Notes: generated by a model not told the origin, from the letters alone. DNA of 64,000 nt from Vibrio sp. CK2-1 (GCF_021726515.1 NZ_JAKKCJ010000001.1:62001-126000), one strand, 5' to 3'. Counted from the first letter of the stretch, positions 1 through 8,823 are shown. Numbers and translations are program-made.

Positions 1-57
1 TTTCATCGAACAAAAAATGACATCCATGTGAAATATAACAAAAAAAAGAGGTCAAGG

Positions 58-1395
58 ATGCAAACGTTACCACTGTTATTCACTCACCACACGCAAACTA
101 TGGTTAACAATGAAACCATGCAACAAGTTGATAGTATCGAAGCATTAGCAAATTATGCTCCTGGCGTTTGTATTATTGATTTTCCTACCGATGAATTAGA
201 TACCATACTTAAACAACTTCACCAATCTGGTCGTTTTTACAACTGGCAAATCTATGTATTACAAGAAAGTCTTTTATCAAAAGTACTCTCAGATGGTATT
301 TGGCCGGAAAGTGAATGGGCTACGCTGTGGGAGCAATTTCAAGAACGTTTAGTATTTATTGATAAAGTGGATCTCAATCCAATGTTTATCTGGCTCTGGC
401 TCAATCCTGACAGACGACTTACACCGGTACGCTCTCATGATGGACAGTTATATAGCTACCCTTTACTCAACTGCTACTATCCAACTCTAACTTCAACAAC
501 AAATTTTATTGACACCAAGACGAAGCAAAATATCTTAGAACAAGAAAAACTTATCGATCGAACTCGTCACTGCCGTTCGTGCCATAGTGGTCATTTAAAT
601 TATGTTGAAACTTGTCCTACGTGCCAAAGTGTAGATATCAACAATCAATTATTCTTGCACTGCTTTACCTGTGGTCATGTTGCTGCTCAAAACATGTTTG
701 AACGTAATAACAAACTAGAATGCCCAAAATGTTTATCTCAATTAAGGCATATTGGTGTTGATTATGATCGTCCATTAGAAACTCACCAATGTAATCAATG
801 TCATGCTCAATTCATTGATTCTCATACTATTGCACGATGCTTCAATTGCGACCTCCCGAACGATATCAATGAGCTAAGCGTTAGCCAACATCATCAATAT
901 CGTATGGGAAATATGTTGGATCATATTATCCTTGAGAAAGGTTTTTTATCACTCCCACCACTGAATTTACAAGGTGACACGGACATCAACACCTTGCATA
1001 GCTTATTACCTTGGTTAAATAAATTAGCGATACGCCATGAACAAACACATTTATTAATGTCTTTACACCTTCCGAAGTTAAACGACGTCAAACAGAAAAT
1101 AAGCTTTCGTAAAGCAATGGCTTTGAATGAACAATTAAATGAAAGGTTAAACGGCGTTTTACGCAGTACTGATTTATGCTGCCAATATCGTGAAGATTTA
1201 ATTTTCATATTCATGCCTATGACACCACTAAAATCTTTATCTGTATTACAAAATAAAATCGTACAAATAGCACAAGCCATGGAAGAGCAAGACTTCATCT
1301 TGAAAGTATATTCTTGGAGTTTACCGAATACGGAATTAAATAATGATGCTCACTCTTGGCTGCAAAGTCGATTGAACGAGATAGAGTATGAATAA
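58..1395 (+). CDS. TackOD1-like zinc-ribbon protein with degenerate GGDEF-like C-terminus
   Basis: About 445 residues. The middle part (residues 172-264) carries six CxxC knuckles (twelve cysteines) together with the phrases HCFTCGH and LRHIGVDYDRPLE, which I recognise as a TackOD1-type metal-binding output domain. The C-terminal 150 residues resemble a GGDEF fold, but YREDLIF stands where the GGDEF loop should be, so cyclase activity is unlikely. The ATG at 58 is preceded by AGAGG at good spacing; the frame is open from 28. The 3' end overlaps the glycosyltransferase gene by 8 bases, so the two are translationally coupled. A regulatory or scaffolding role for the downstream synthase is inference. 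Confidence 0.8.
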   Translation: MQTLPLLFTHHTQTMVNNETMQQVDSIEALANYAPGVCIIDFPTDELDTILKQLHQSGRFYNWQIYVLQESLLSKVLSDGIWPESEWATLWEQFQERLVFIDKVDLNPMFIWLWLNPDRRLTPVRSHDGQLYSYPLLNCYYPTLTSTTNFIDTKTKQNILEQEKLIDRTRHCRSCHSGHLNYVETCPTCQSVDINNQLFLHCFTCGHVAAQNMFERNNKLECPKCLSQLRHIGVDYDRPLETHQCNQCHAQFIDSHTIARCFNCDLPNDINELSVSQHHQYRMGNMLDHIILEKGFLSLPPLNLQGDTDINTLHSLLPWLNKLAIRHEQTHLLMSLHLPKLNDVKQKISFRKAMALNEQLNERLNGVLRSTDLCCQYREDLIFIFMPMTPLKSLSVLQNKIVQIAQAMEEQDFILKVYSWSLPNTELNNDAHSWLQSRLNEIEYE

Positions 1396-2707
1396 ATTAT
1401 ATTTTTTATGGTTGAGCATCATCGAGCCATTGTCAGACAATCTGATGGTCTGGATGGTATTATTTCCTATGTTTATTATCATTGAGTTACCACTTAGCTT
1501 ACTAGTGATCACAGGTGTCATTCGTTGGGCTTTCACTCAGCGACAAGCTCAAACGCAATCAAGTTACTATCCAAATATTAGTGTTATCGTGACCTGTTAC
1601 AGTGAAGGCCATGCGATACGCTCCACTATTGACACTTTAATTGAACAAGTTTACCCAGCAAATATTGAAATATTATTAGTTGTAGATGGTGCAAGCCAAA
1701 ATATTGAGACTTATCAAGCAGCCAAAATAGGTGCAAAAACTTATCAAAACCATCCACTACGCCAAGTAAAAGTAATACCTAAGTGGCAACGAGGTGGCCG
1801 AGTTTCAACACTCAACGCTGGCTTACATGACGCTAAATATGAATTAGTCATTAATGTTGATGGTGACACCTCATTTGATAACAACATGGCTTATCACATC
1901 GCAAATCAATTTAACCAACCACATACTCTTGCTTGTGGAGGCGGTCTTCGTGTTAGGAATTGGAAAGATAATCTTTTAACACGCATGCAAGCAGTTGAGT
2001 ACATGTTATCAATGCAAACAGGTAAAACTGGCATGGGCAACTGGGGAGTGTTAAATAACATTTCAGGAGCATTTGGAGCGTTTCGCAAAGAGACGTTAAA
2101 GAAAATCGGTGGTTGGGATACTCATACCGCAGAAGACCTGGACCTAACCATGCGCTTCAAACAATACAAGACGCGTTATCCAAATATCAAATTAGCTTTC
2201 ACCCCACTTGCTATTGGACATACTGATGTGCCTAACACGCTCAAAGGGCTTATCGATCAAAGGCTTCGTTGGGATGGTGATTTACTGTTTTTATTCCTTC
2301 GAAAACACAAAAAAGGGCTAACGCCAAAGTTACTTGGTTGGGGCAACTTTATATTTACACTCACCTACGGCATATTACAAAATATATTACTACCATTAAT
2401 GGTCGCACTTTATACCGCCTACATGTTATACGCCTATCCGCTCGATTTTGTTGTTGCCATTTTGGGCTTTATATTTAGTACTTATTTTGTGATTGTATTG
2501 TTCTTTTTTGGTCTTTATTTATGTGCTATTTCAGAGCGACCTAAACAAGATATTCAATTCACTATTTGGCTTCCATTATACCCTGCCTATCAATTCGTCA
2601 TGCGATTTATCACCGCATTTGCCACCCTAAATGAACTATTTCGACGTAGTCACGAAGAGTCAAGTATGGCTCCTTGGTGGGTACTGAAAAAAGGTAAGAG
2701 ATTTTAA
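1388..2707 (+). CDS. Membrane glycosyltransferase, family 2 (processive type)
   Basis: A 439-residue inner-membrane glycosyltransferase. One N-terminal hydrophobic segment (about 20-48) is followed by a GT-A domain with VIVTCYSEG (66-74), an Asp at 100, DGD (158-160), TAED (247-250, catalytic base region) and QRLRW (291-295). Two or three hydrophobic segments follow (320-410). This Q-x-x-R-W pattern is typical of processive synthases such as cellulose, poly-GlcNAc or hyaluronan synthases. The sugar substrate cannot be told. No PilZ domain is present. It lies between the zinc-ribbon gene (8-base overlap) and an HlyD-type adaptor (2-base gap), implying synthesis and export of a surface polysaccharide. 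Confidence 0.88.
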   Translation: MNKLYFLWLSIIEPLSDNLMVWMVLFPMFIIIELPLSLLVITGVIRWAFTQRQAQTQSSYYPNISVIVTCYSEGHAIRSTIDTLIEQVYPANIEILLVVDGASQNIETYQAAKIGAKTYQNHPLRQVKVIPKWQRGGRVSTLNAGLHDAKYELVINVDGDTSFDNNMAYHIANQFNQPHTLACGGGLRVRNWKDNLLTRMQAVEYMLSMQTGKTGMGNWGVLNNISGAFGAFRKETLKKIGGWDTHTAEDLDLTMRFKQYKTRYPNIKLAFTPLAIGHTDVPNTLKGLIDQRLRWDGDLLFLFLRKHKKGLTPKLLGWGNFIFTLTYGILQNILLPLMVALYTAYMLYAYPLDFVVAILGFIFSTYFVIVLFFFGLYLCAISERPKQDIQFTIWLPLYPAYQFVMRFITAFATLNELFRRSHEESSMAPWWVLKKGKRF

Positions 2708-2709
2708 TT

Positions 2710-3756
2710 ATGAAAGTTGAATTTCAACTAGATAAACAAAAAAAACCTGACTCAGAACAAGGTATGAAAGTTCTGTATGGGCAGGCCAAACGCGGTGGGT
2801 ACACAATCCGTTGGTATATGTTGCTGACACTCATCCTCAGTCCATTAGTACTAATGGCCTATCTTTTTTATCGTAACTATTTAGTTATCAGCGAACCTGG
2901 TGTAGTTACAGTTGAACCAATTGTTATTACCGCAAAACAAAACGCCACCATATCAGCAATTAATATTGTAGAGGGGGAAAAAGTAAAATTCGGGGAAGTC
3001 ATCATCGAATTAAGTGATCCCGTATTAAATAGCGAGATAGAACAACTTTCTAAAGAAATTGACTATGTTAAATCACATAGCTATCAACCTAATGATAATG
3101 AAAATCAACTCTACCTCACTTCAATCAATGATTCGAAGCGTAACTTGAATGCCATTGCCGAAATTAAGAAAAACTACGACCTTTACCAAAAGCGTGGCCA
3201 AGTTTCACAAGTCGATTATGCATCTATCATTAACTTATATGGTGAAGCCAAACAATCGTATACTAATGAAAAAATCCAATTTGACCAAATCAAAAAAAAC
3301 ACACTTGAAAATCAAATTGCTGGCCCAACAGCACAAGTATTAAGGCAACTTCAACTAGAAAAATCACGTAAAGAAGCAGAACAAAAAACTTTATCGATTA
3401 AAGCGCCATTTGATGCATCTATTGCAGAGGTCATTATCACCAATAATCAACAAGTTGCACAAGATGACGTATTATTGATTTTAGCACCACAAGTACCACC
3501 CAAAGTGATCAGCTATGTCAATCCTAAGTTTATAGATAAGACCAAGCAAGGTAGCAAAGTAACTATTGTTTTCCCTAATGGTACTAAGTACGCAGCCACA
3601 ATTTCTAAACCAATGGAAATGGCAAATAAACTCCCACCTCAATTAGCAAAGCCATTTGAAGGACAACCAGCGTTACTTAAAGTCACCATTAGTTTCGATA
3701 CCATTCCGGATAAACAACAATGGGTTGAAGGAATGCCTATCGAAGTTATGTTCTAA
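2710..3756 (+). CDS. HlyD-family membrane-fusion/adaptor protein
   Basis: 348 residues. A cytoplasmic N-terminus of about 30 residues is followed by one transmembrane helix (about 36-56), then a periplasmic part. The first half of a lipoyl-like motif (residues 74-100) and its second half (about 230-260) flank a helical, probably coiled-coil hairpin rich in Gln, Lys and Glu. This is the HlyD/EmrA/Alg44 arrangement. In polysaccharide systems such adaptors pair with the synthase to carry polymer through the periplasm. It starts 2 bases after the glycosyltransferase stop and is the last gene of the operon. No outer-membrane porin is seen downstream; one could lie upstream of the window. Confidence 0.85.
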   Translation: MKVEFQLDKQKKPDSEQGMKVLYGQAKRGGYTIRWYMLLTLILSPLVLMAYLFYRNYLVISEPGVVTVEPIVITAKQNATISAINIVEGEKVKFGEVIIELSDPVLNSEIEQLSKEIDYVKSHSYQPNDNENQLYLTSINDSKRNLNAIAEIKKNYDLYQKRGQVSQVDYASIINLYGEAKQSYTNEKIQFDQIKKNTLENQIAGPTAQVLRQLQLEKSRKEAEQKTLSIKAPFDASIAEVIITNNQQVAQDDVLLILAPQVPPKVISYVNPKFIDKTKQGSKVTIVFPNGTKYAATISKPMEMANKLPPQLAKPFEGQPALLKVTISFDTIPDKQQWVEGMPIEVMF

Positions 3757-3803
3757 TATGATTATTCATTGGGAAAAACCCTGTTAAAGTAAGTAACTCC
3801 CAC

Positions 3804-3818
3804 CGTGAGTCACTCACG
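3804..3818. promoter_or_regulatory. Interrupted perfect palindrome upstream of the luciferase-like oxidoreductase
   Basis: CGTGAGT-C-ACTCACG is a perfect 7+1+7 inverted repeat, 73 bases before the ATG at 3891. It could be an operator for the downstream gene or a small hairpin after the HlyD operon. No T-run follows, so a terminator is unlikely. Confidence 0.3.
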
Positions 3819-3890
3819 CATAATTACGAATACAAACTAAACGCCTTCTTTTGATGCTTTGTTTGTTCAAAATCTGAGGTATTGCTGTCT

Positions 3891-4889
3891 ATGTCTATTT
3901 TATCCAATATTCCCTTTTCACTCTTAGAATTAGCACCTATGCGCCAAGATTCAACGGTTGGGGAAACGCTGAGTAAAAGTCTTAAATACGCTCAACTGGC
4001 TGATGAGCTAGGCTATAACCGCTTTTGGCTTGCTGAACACCACAATATGGCAGGCATTGTTTGTGCAGCAACTTCTGTTCTCATTGGTTACATTGCCGGT
4101 GGCACTAAAAATATCCGAGTAGGCTCTGGCGGCATTATGCTACCCAATCACCCACCGCTAGTGGTTGCCGAGCAATTTGGCACATTAGAAAGTTTATACC
4201 CTGGCCGAATTGATCTTGGTGTAGGACGAGCACCCGGTAGTGATCAAATCACTAGCCGTGCGCTAAATCGCGATGAAAAGCGTGCCGATGAATTCCCAAT
4301 CGAAGTCGAAGAACTACAAACCTTACTTGGCCCTTACAACGGCTTTAGCCAAGTTCGCGCTATGCCCGGTGAAAATACCAACGTGCCAATTTGGCTGCTT
4401 GGATCAAGTTTGTTCAGCGCACGTTTAGCCGCAGAAAAAGGACTACCTTATGCCTTTGCTGGTCATTTTGCACCGCGCTTTATGCATGATGCGATTGAGC
4501 TTTATCGGGAAGAGTTTCAACCATCAGACGTTCTCGATAAACCTTACGTGATGCTAGGTTTACCACTGGTTGCCGCCGAAACGGATGAGGAAGCACAGTA
4601 CCTTTCTACCACTACCAAACAACGAGCGTTAGCACTTATTCGTGGTAAAGAATTATGGCTGCAACCACCAGTAGAAAGCATGGATGGATTATGGAATGAA
4701 CAAGAAAAAGCCTATGTCGATAACTTCTTAGCTTTATCAATTACCGGAGGCCCAGCAACCGTCAAACATCGTTTAGAAATGATGGTCAAACAGTTAGGTA
4801 TTGATGAGTTTATCTTCACCAATGATTTGTATGATCATGATAAGCGCTGTAAGGCGATACAGATTTTGGCGGATATTAAAAAGGCTTAA
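3891..4889 (+). CDS. LLM-class flavin-dependent oxidoreductase (luciferase-like)
   Basis: 332 residues with a bacterial-luciferase-like TIM-barrel pattern: an early PFSLLELAPM strand, RFWLAEHHNM (substrate/flavin pocket), an RVGSGGIMLPNH strand and a GRIDLGVGRAPG loop. Many relatives are annotated as MsnO8 or YhbW-type monooxygenases that use reduced FMN; the substrate is unknown. The ATG at 3891 fits the GAGG at 3875-3879 better than the in-frame TTG at 3882. It is monocistronic between the polysaccharide operon and a convergent small membrane protein gene. Confidence 0.88.
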   Translation: MSILSNIPFSLLELAPMRQDSTVGETLSKSLKYAQLADELGYNRFWLAEHHNMAGIVCAATSVLIGYIAGGTKNIRVGSGGIMLPNHPPLVVAEQFGTLESLYPGRIDLGVGRAPGSDQITSRALNRDEKRADEFPIEVEELQTLLGPYNGFSQVRAMPGENTNVPIWLLGSSLFSARLAAEKGLPYAFAGHFAPRFMHDAIELYREEFQPSDVLDKPYVMLGLPLVAAETDEEAQYLSTTTKQRALALIRGKELWLQPPVESMDGLWNEQEKAYVDNFLALSITGGPATVKHRLEMMVKQLGIDEFIFTNDLYDHDKRCKAIQILADIKKA

Positions 4890-4900
4890 TAAAATTAAAG

Positions 4901-4927
4901 CAGGCAATGATTAATGCATCGCCTGCT
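4901..4927. terminator. Bidirectional terminator hairpin
   Basis: GCAGGCaATG pairs with CATcGCCTGC around a 7-base loop. It sits between two convergent genes. On the minus strand it is followed by TTTAATTTTATT, so it serves best the leftward glsB-type gene. The rightward side lacks a clean T-run. Confidence 0.55.
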
Positions 4928-4963
4928 GATAATTCTTAATTGCGGATAATGAATCGAGTCAAT

Positions 4964-5203
4964 CTACGACTTAATAAGTCGAGAAATATAAAGCAATATC
5001 ACCGCTCCGACGGTTGCCGTGACAAGTGATCCGATTAATCCTCCTGATGATAACCCCAGCAAGCTAAAAGTGAAGCCTCCGATCACAGATCCCACAATAC
5101 CAATGACGATATTACCAATTGCGCCAAAGCCTGAGCCTTTCATGATCTGACCGGCCAACCACCCAGCTACTGCACCGATAATTAAAAACATAATAATATT
5201 CAT
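4964..5203 (-). CDS. GlsB/YeaQ/YmgE-family small membrane protein
   Basis: 79 residues, glycine-rich, with three hydrophobic segments (about 3-20, 27-48, 55-73) and the family phrase GWLAGQIMKGSGFG. Proteins of this family (formerly 'transglycosylase-associated') are induced by envelope or acid stress in other bacteria, but their biochemical role is not settled. It is a single gene with a convergent neighbour on its 3' side. An AGGAG lies just upstream of the start. Confidence 0.9.
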   Translation of the reverse strand: MNIIMFLIIGAVAGWLAGQIMKGSGFGAIGNIVIGIVGSVIGGFTFSLLGLSSGGLIGSLVTATVGAVILLYISRLIKS

Positions 5204-5375
5204 AGCTACTCCTGTTTCTGAGATAAATAACTTCAGCTGAGGTTAAATAAGTGTGTTCGTTTAATAACAAGCGTAGTTGATAATCATAAAAAAAAGAGAA
5301 TTTTTAAGGTGTTGTCGTCAATATCTTATAGATAGTGAGAAAGCAATAGCCAGAAACTGAGGTTGCCTGCATAAG

Positions 5376-5405
5376 GTGACCAGGGAGTTCATACGCCCTG
5401 ATCAC
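5376..5405. other. Hairpin downstream of the dienelactone-hydrolase gene
   Basis: GTGACCAGGG and CCCTGATCAC form a 10-bp stem with one C-A mismatch, 40 bases past the leftward hydrolase stop codon. There is no T-run on the minus strand, so a weak or factor-assisted terminator is only a guess. Confidence 0.35.
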
Positions 5406-5444
5406 GCTATGTTATAGGAGACTGGTTATGGGAGACAGACGGAG

Positions 5445-6329
5445 TTAAACTAATTTTTGGTTAAAAAAGTCGACGGTTCTACTCCACGCTAATTCCGCTT
5501 CTTCTTCTGCATAACGTCCCGTTGAATCGTTATGGAAACCGTGTTGAGTATTCGGATAAATGTAAGCTTTATAATCCACTTTTGCGGCTTTTAAATCTTC
5601 CTCATATTCCGGCCAAGTGGCATTTACGCGCTTATCTTCGCTAGCAAACTGAATAACCAAAGGCGCGGTGATATTTGAGCGAATTGATTTTTCCGCTGGC
5701 GTGCCATAAAACGGTACCCCTGCACTTAAATCATCGCCAATAGTTGCTGCAAGCATATTGGTAATATAGCCACCAAAACAGAAACCAACCGCACCTAATT
5801 TGCCATTACTGCGTTCACTCGCTTTTAAAAACTGAGCGGCGGCAATAAAATCTTCTTCGATTTTGGCTTTATCTAGAGAGCTTTGCATTGAGCGACCTTC
5901 ATCGTCATTGCCCGGGTAACCACCCAAACTGTAAAGCGCGTCTGGGGCAAATGCGATAAATCCAGCTTTAGCTAAACGGCGTGCCACATCTTCAATATAA
6001 GGATTCAAGCCACGGTTTTCATGGATCACCAAAACAACCGGCAGTTTTCCTTCCTTATTTTTTGGCTCCACATAATAGCCTCGCCCTTCTCCATACCCTT
6101 TAGGAGATGGGAAAGTTTTATAGCTTCCAACAATTTCAGGGTCGTTGAACGATACTTGCTCAGCTAACGCATAATTCGGTAACAAAGCTGAAGTGAGTGT
6201 CGTCATGGTAAAACCTAAAGCAACTAAACCGCCTAAACGTGAGAAAAATTCGCGTCGATCAATCAGTCCGTGAGCATATTCATCATACCAATCAAATGCT
6301 TCTTGTGGGATGGGCCTTGAATCCGTCAT
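5445..6329 (-). CDS. Dienelactone-hydrolase-family protein with Tat signal
   Basis: 294 residues. An N-terminal cytoplasmic stretch leads into IDRREFFSRLGG (Arg25-Arg26), a twin-arginine motif, then a hydrophobic stretch ending in ALA, so export to the periplasm by Tat is expected. The mature alpha/beta-hydrolase has the DLH triad: Cys184 in GFCFGG, Asp232 in ASEDKRV and His263 in QHGFH. Family members hydrolyse dienelactones or related esters; the physiological substrate here is unknown. It is a single gene transcribed away from the urate locus. Confidence 0.9.
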   Translation of the reverse strand: MTDSRPIPQEAFDWYDEYAHGLIDRREFFSRLGGLVALGFTMTTLTSALLPNYALAEQVSFNDPEIVGSYKTFPSPKGYGEGRGYYVEPKNKEGKLPVVLVIHENRGLNPYIEDVARRLAKAGFIAFAPDALYSLGGYPGNDDEGRSMQSSLDKAKIEEDFIAAAQFLKASERSNGKLGAVGFCFGGYITNMLAATIGDDLSAGVPFYGTPAEKSIRSNITAPLVIQFASEDKRVNATWPEYEEDLKAAKVDYKAYIYPNTQHGFHNDSTGRYAEEEAELAWSRTVDFFNQKLV

Positions 6330-6442
6330 AGCTTTACTATCCTTATCTAAATGAAAGTTGGTGATTTCTTGCTCTTTGAGAATAGAACTTATTTAGTGTT
6401 TTATCTATATCATTTACATTCAGAAAAGAATTATTTGTATGA

Positions 6443-6470
6443 TAAAAAAATGGCACCGCGATGGGTGCCA
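6443..6470 (-). terminator. Rho-independent terminator of the puuE-uraD-allA-puuD arm
   Basis: TGGCACC-GCGATG-GGTGCCA is a perfect 7-bp stem. On the minus strand it is followed by seven T residues (the A-run at 6444-6450 on the plus strand). It ends the leftward urate transcript, although it lies about 300 bases after the puuD stop because a repeat element intervenes. Confidence 0.8.
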
Positions 6471-6478
6471 AATAGGTA

Positions 6479-6745
6479 TATACCCAAGTGACTTCAAGAT
6501 GCAGAATTCAGAGCTATCATCCAAATCTTTAGACAAGGAAGATTGGCGAAGGAATGTAGGCACCTTTCAAACCAATCTGATGCGGTATAAAGATTTGGAT
6601 GAAGCTCCCGAAGGGCAAGTTAAAACAAGCTTTATGCAGCGTTAAATTGAACAGAGATAGAATAACTATGATCATATTCAATTTGTCTTGCCTAAAGCTT
6701 GTTTTATTCTTGCTGAAACTCACATCTTGAAGTTACTTGGGTATA
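6479..6745. repeat. MITE-like structured repeat element (267 bp)
   Basis: The ends are 23-bp inverted repeats starting TATACCCAAGTGACTTCAAG (6479-6501 against 6723-6745, one mismatch). Two internal perfect inverted repeats lie inside: 13 bp (6519-6531 with 6588-6600) and 14 bp (6621-6634 with 6693-6706). The element therefore folds as an outer stem closing two hairpin arms. It has no credible coding content: the short open frames in it are products of the repeat. I believe repeats with these ends are common in Vibrio genomes, but I could not check. It occupies most of the 436-base gap 6330-6765. Confidence 0.8.
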
Positions 6746-6765
6746 ACAACTGAATTTAATTAAGG

Positions 6766-8028
6766 CTAGATCTTCGCGCCATCGCTCACCCAATCAACCA
6801 CTAACGCTCGTTCTTCATCTGTCATCTTGGTTAAGTTACCAAGTGGCATAACACGAGTTTGAACTTGTGATTGAATGCGTGGAGCATTGGTTTGAATCTC
6901 TTCCGGTGTATCAAGTACTACTCCCGCCGGTGCCGTTGCAAACATGTTGCTGGTTGGCGTGGCTGAGTGACATTCCACACAACGATCATTCATGATTTTT
7001 TGCACTTGAGTAAACACTGAAGCTTCCGCTACTTCGGTACCCGCTTCATCTGCACTGGCAGTTTCTGTTGCACTATCAGTCGTAGTTGCAGCTTCTTGTT
7101 GAGCAACAGGCGCACTTGGTTCAGATAGGCTAGGCATCTTGTTTGACGTCACAAACGCAAGGCTGATCATACCTAGTACTGCAACCGGTACTGCCCACGC
7201 AAACTTCTGACCACCATGACGAGTGTTAAAGTAGTGACGAACGAGAATACTGAACACTGCTAAACATGCCAAAATCAACCAGTTGTATTCCGAGCCATAC
7301 GTGCTTGGGAAGTGGTTACTGATCATAATGAACAGTACTGGCAATGTTAGGTAGTTATTGTGACGAGAACGCAATAGACCTTTGGCTGGCAACGCAGGAT
7401 CTGGCTCTGTGCCGTCTTCAATCGCTTTCACCAAGTTACGCTGTGCTGGCATGATCACGAAGAATACGTTACCCACCATGATAGTACCGATAATCGCACC
7501 AACATGAATGTAAGCACCGCGGCCGCTAAACACTTGGCTTAAACCATAAGCCGCACCAACAAGACAGGCAAACAACACGACACCTAATAGCAGTGGCTTT
7601 TTACCTAACGGAGAATCACACAACAAGGTATAGATGATCCAACCACCCACTAGCGAAGCGATACCAATACCAATTGCCGCACCGACACTTAAACCAGAGC
7701 CCGGAGCAATCAGGTAAATATTGGCATTAAGGTAGTAAACTACACCTAGTAGCAACACACCAGTGATCCAAGTGAAGTAGGCTTCCCACTTAAACCAGTG
7801 TAGGTTTTCTGGCATTTGAGGTGGCGCTAATTTGTATTTCTCTAGGTGATAAATACCACCGCCGTGAATCGCCCATAAATCACCAGACAATCCCGTTTTT
7901 GGATTAACACGGTTTAAGTTATTTTCTAACCATACAAAGTAAAATGATGCCCCAATCCACGCGATACCAACGATCATGTGAACCCAGCGAATTGCGAGAT
8001 TGAGCCATTCCGTAATATGCGGATCCAT
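6766..8028 (-). CDS. puuD: PuuD-type urate oxidase, membrane protein with C-terminal cytochrome c domain
   Basis: 420 residues. The start at 8028 (MDPHITEWLN) has AAGGAG 7 bases upstream; the frame is open to 8100. The N-terminal 300 residues hold about eight hydrophobic helices with the Urate_ox_N opening (LNLAIRWVHMIVGIAWIGASF). A low-complexity Ala/Thr/Glu linker leads to a C-terminal cytochrome c domain with CVECH (350-354) and a later MPLG methionine as likely sixth haem ligand. In characterised relatives this enzyme oxidises urate to 5-hydroxyisourate and passes electrons to the respiratory chain, so no hydrogen peroxide is made. It is the last gene of the leftward arm. Confidence 0.92.
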   Translation of the reverse strand: MDPHITEWLNLAIRWVHMIVGIAWIGASFYFVWLENNLNRVNPKTGLSGDLWAIHGGGIYHLEKYKLAPPQMPENLHWFKWEAYFTWITGVLLLGVVYYLNANIYLIAPGSGLSVGAAIGIGIASLVGGWIIYTLLCDSPLGKKPLLLGVVLFACLVGAAYGLSQVFSGRGAYIHVGAIIGTIMVGNVFFVIMPAQRNLVKAIEDGTEPDPALPAKGLLRSRHNNYLTLPVLFIMISNHFPSTYGSEYNWLILACLAVFSILVRHYFNTRHGGQKFAWAVPVAVLGMISLAFVTSNKMPSLSEPSAPVAQQEAATTTDSATETASADEAGTEVAEASVFTQVQKIMNDRCVECHSATPTSNMFATAPAGVVLDTPEEIQTNAPRIQSQVQTRVMPLGNLTKMTDEERALVVDWVSDGAKI

Positions 8029-8141
8029 AATTTTCTCCTTAAACTGTTCCTTGTCTAGAGCATACGTAACCGGGATATGGTGAACCGGTATGCTCTTCAA
8101 TAGACGGCTAAATAATCAACTTTTGCTTGTACGTAATTCGG

Positions 8142-8675
8142 CTAATTCACACTCGGTAAATTATCCAATGACAAGATGATTTCGGTTGATTGTTCAAAGT
8201 ACACTTCATCACAGTTATTGCCTTCGCCAGCACGATCAACAATTAAAAATTGATCATCCGGTTGCAGTGCAAGCACTGGATGGTGCCAAACCCCTTTGTG
8301 ATAATTGACACCTTGACGTCCATTGCTTAAAAACGCTCTCAGTGCCTGTGGCTGCAAATCTTCGCCCTTCTCTGCCACCACAATTAAATATGGATGACCA
8401 AGAAGTGGAATAAATGCTTGAGAGCCCAAAGGATGACGCTCCATCATTTGGATGTTCAATGGGTACGTTAAAGGGGTTGCCTGAAAAATACTGATGATGG
8501 GTTCACCACCGTTATCTGCCACATCCACATCCGCCATACGGTGATAGCGTCTTGTTGAACCGTTGTTGATCATAAAGTAATCGCTGACTTCTTTATCAAT
8601 CACATCGCCAAAAGGTTTAAATGCCTCTTTGGTTAATGGTTCAACTTTCAGTGAAATTGCGGTGTCTACAGTCAT
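8142..8675 (-). CDS. allA: Ureidoglycolate lyase
   Basis: 177 residues with the AllA cupin fold: AFKPFGDVID near the start, MMERHPLGSQAFIPL, and GVNYHKGVWHHPVLAL in the second half, which supplies the metal/substrate-site histidines. The enzyme splits ureidoglycolate into glyoxylate and urea in the cytoplasm, the last step of the pathway. GGAAGGG precedes the ATG at 8675. It lies between uraD and puuD, about 110 bases from puuD. In many relatives an allantoicase gene stands beside it; none is present here. Confidence 0.93.
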   Translation of the reverse strand: MTVDTAISLKVEPLTKEAFKPFGDVIDKEVSDYFMINNGSTRRYHRMADVDVADNGGEPIISIFQATPLTYPLNIQMMERHPLGSQAFIPLLGHPYLIVVAEKGEDLQPQALRAFLSNGRQGVNYHKGVWHHPVLALQPDDQFLIVDRAGEGNNCDEVYFEQSTEIILSLDNLPSVN

Positions 8676-8823
8676 GATATCCCTTCCGTTATTTTATGCT
8701 CTATTGAGCCCTATTAAATTAACCTCAATGCTATTCAATACCGCAAATAGTGTTGAGTTTGGGCACAGACAGTCCTCATTCCCTTTTATGATTTACATGT
8801 CTTCCGCTTTGTATTTTTGTTTG

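Noticed and set aside
921..1298. 125-codon antisense frame inside the zinc-ribbon gene, and similar antisense frames in puuE, uraD, rimK, cysW and tssM
   Set aside because: They oppose well-supported genes, lack ribosome sites and code for low-complexity, improbable proteins.
6439..6723. Two short open frames, one on each strand, of 64-68 codons
   Set aside because: Both lie in or across the inverted-repeat element and use its palindromic sequence; no ribosome site and no plausible protein.
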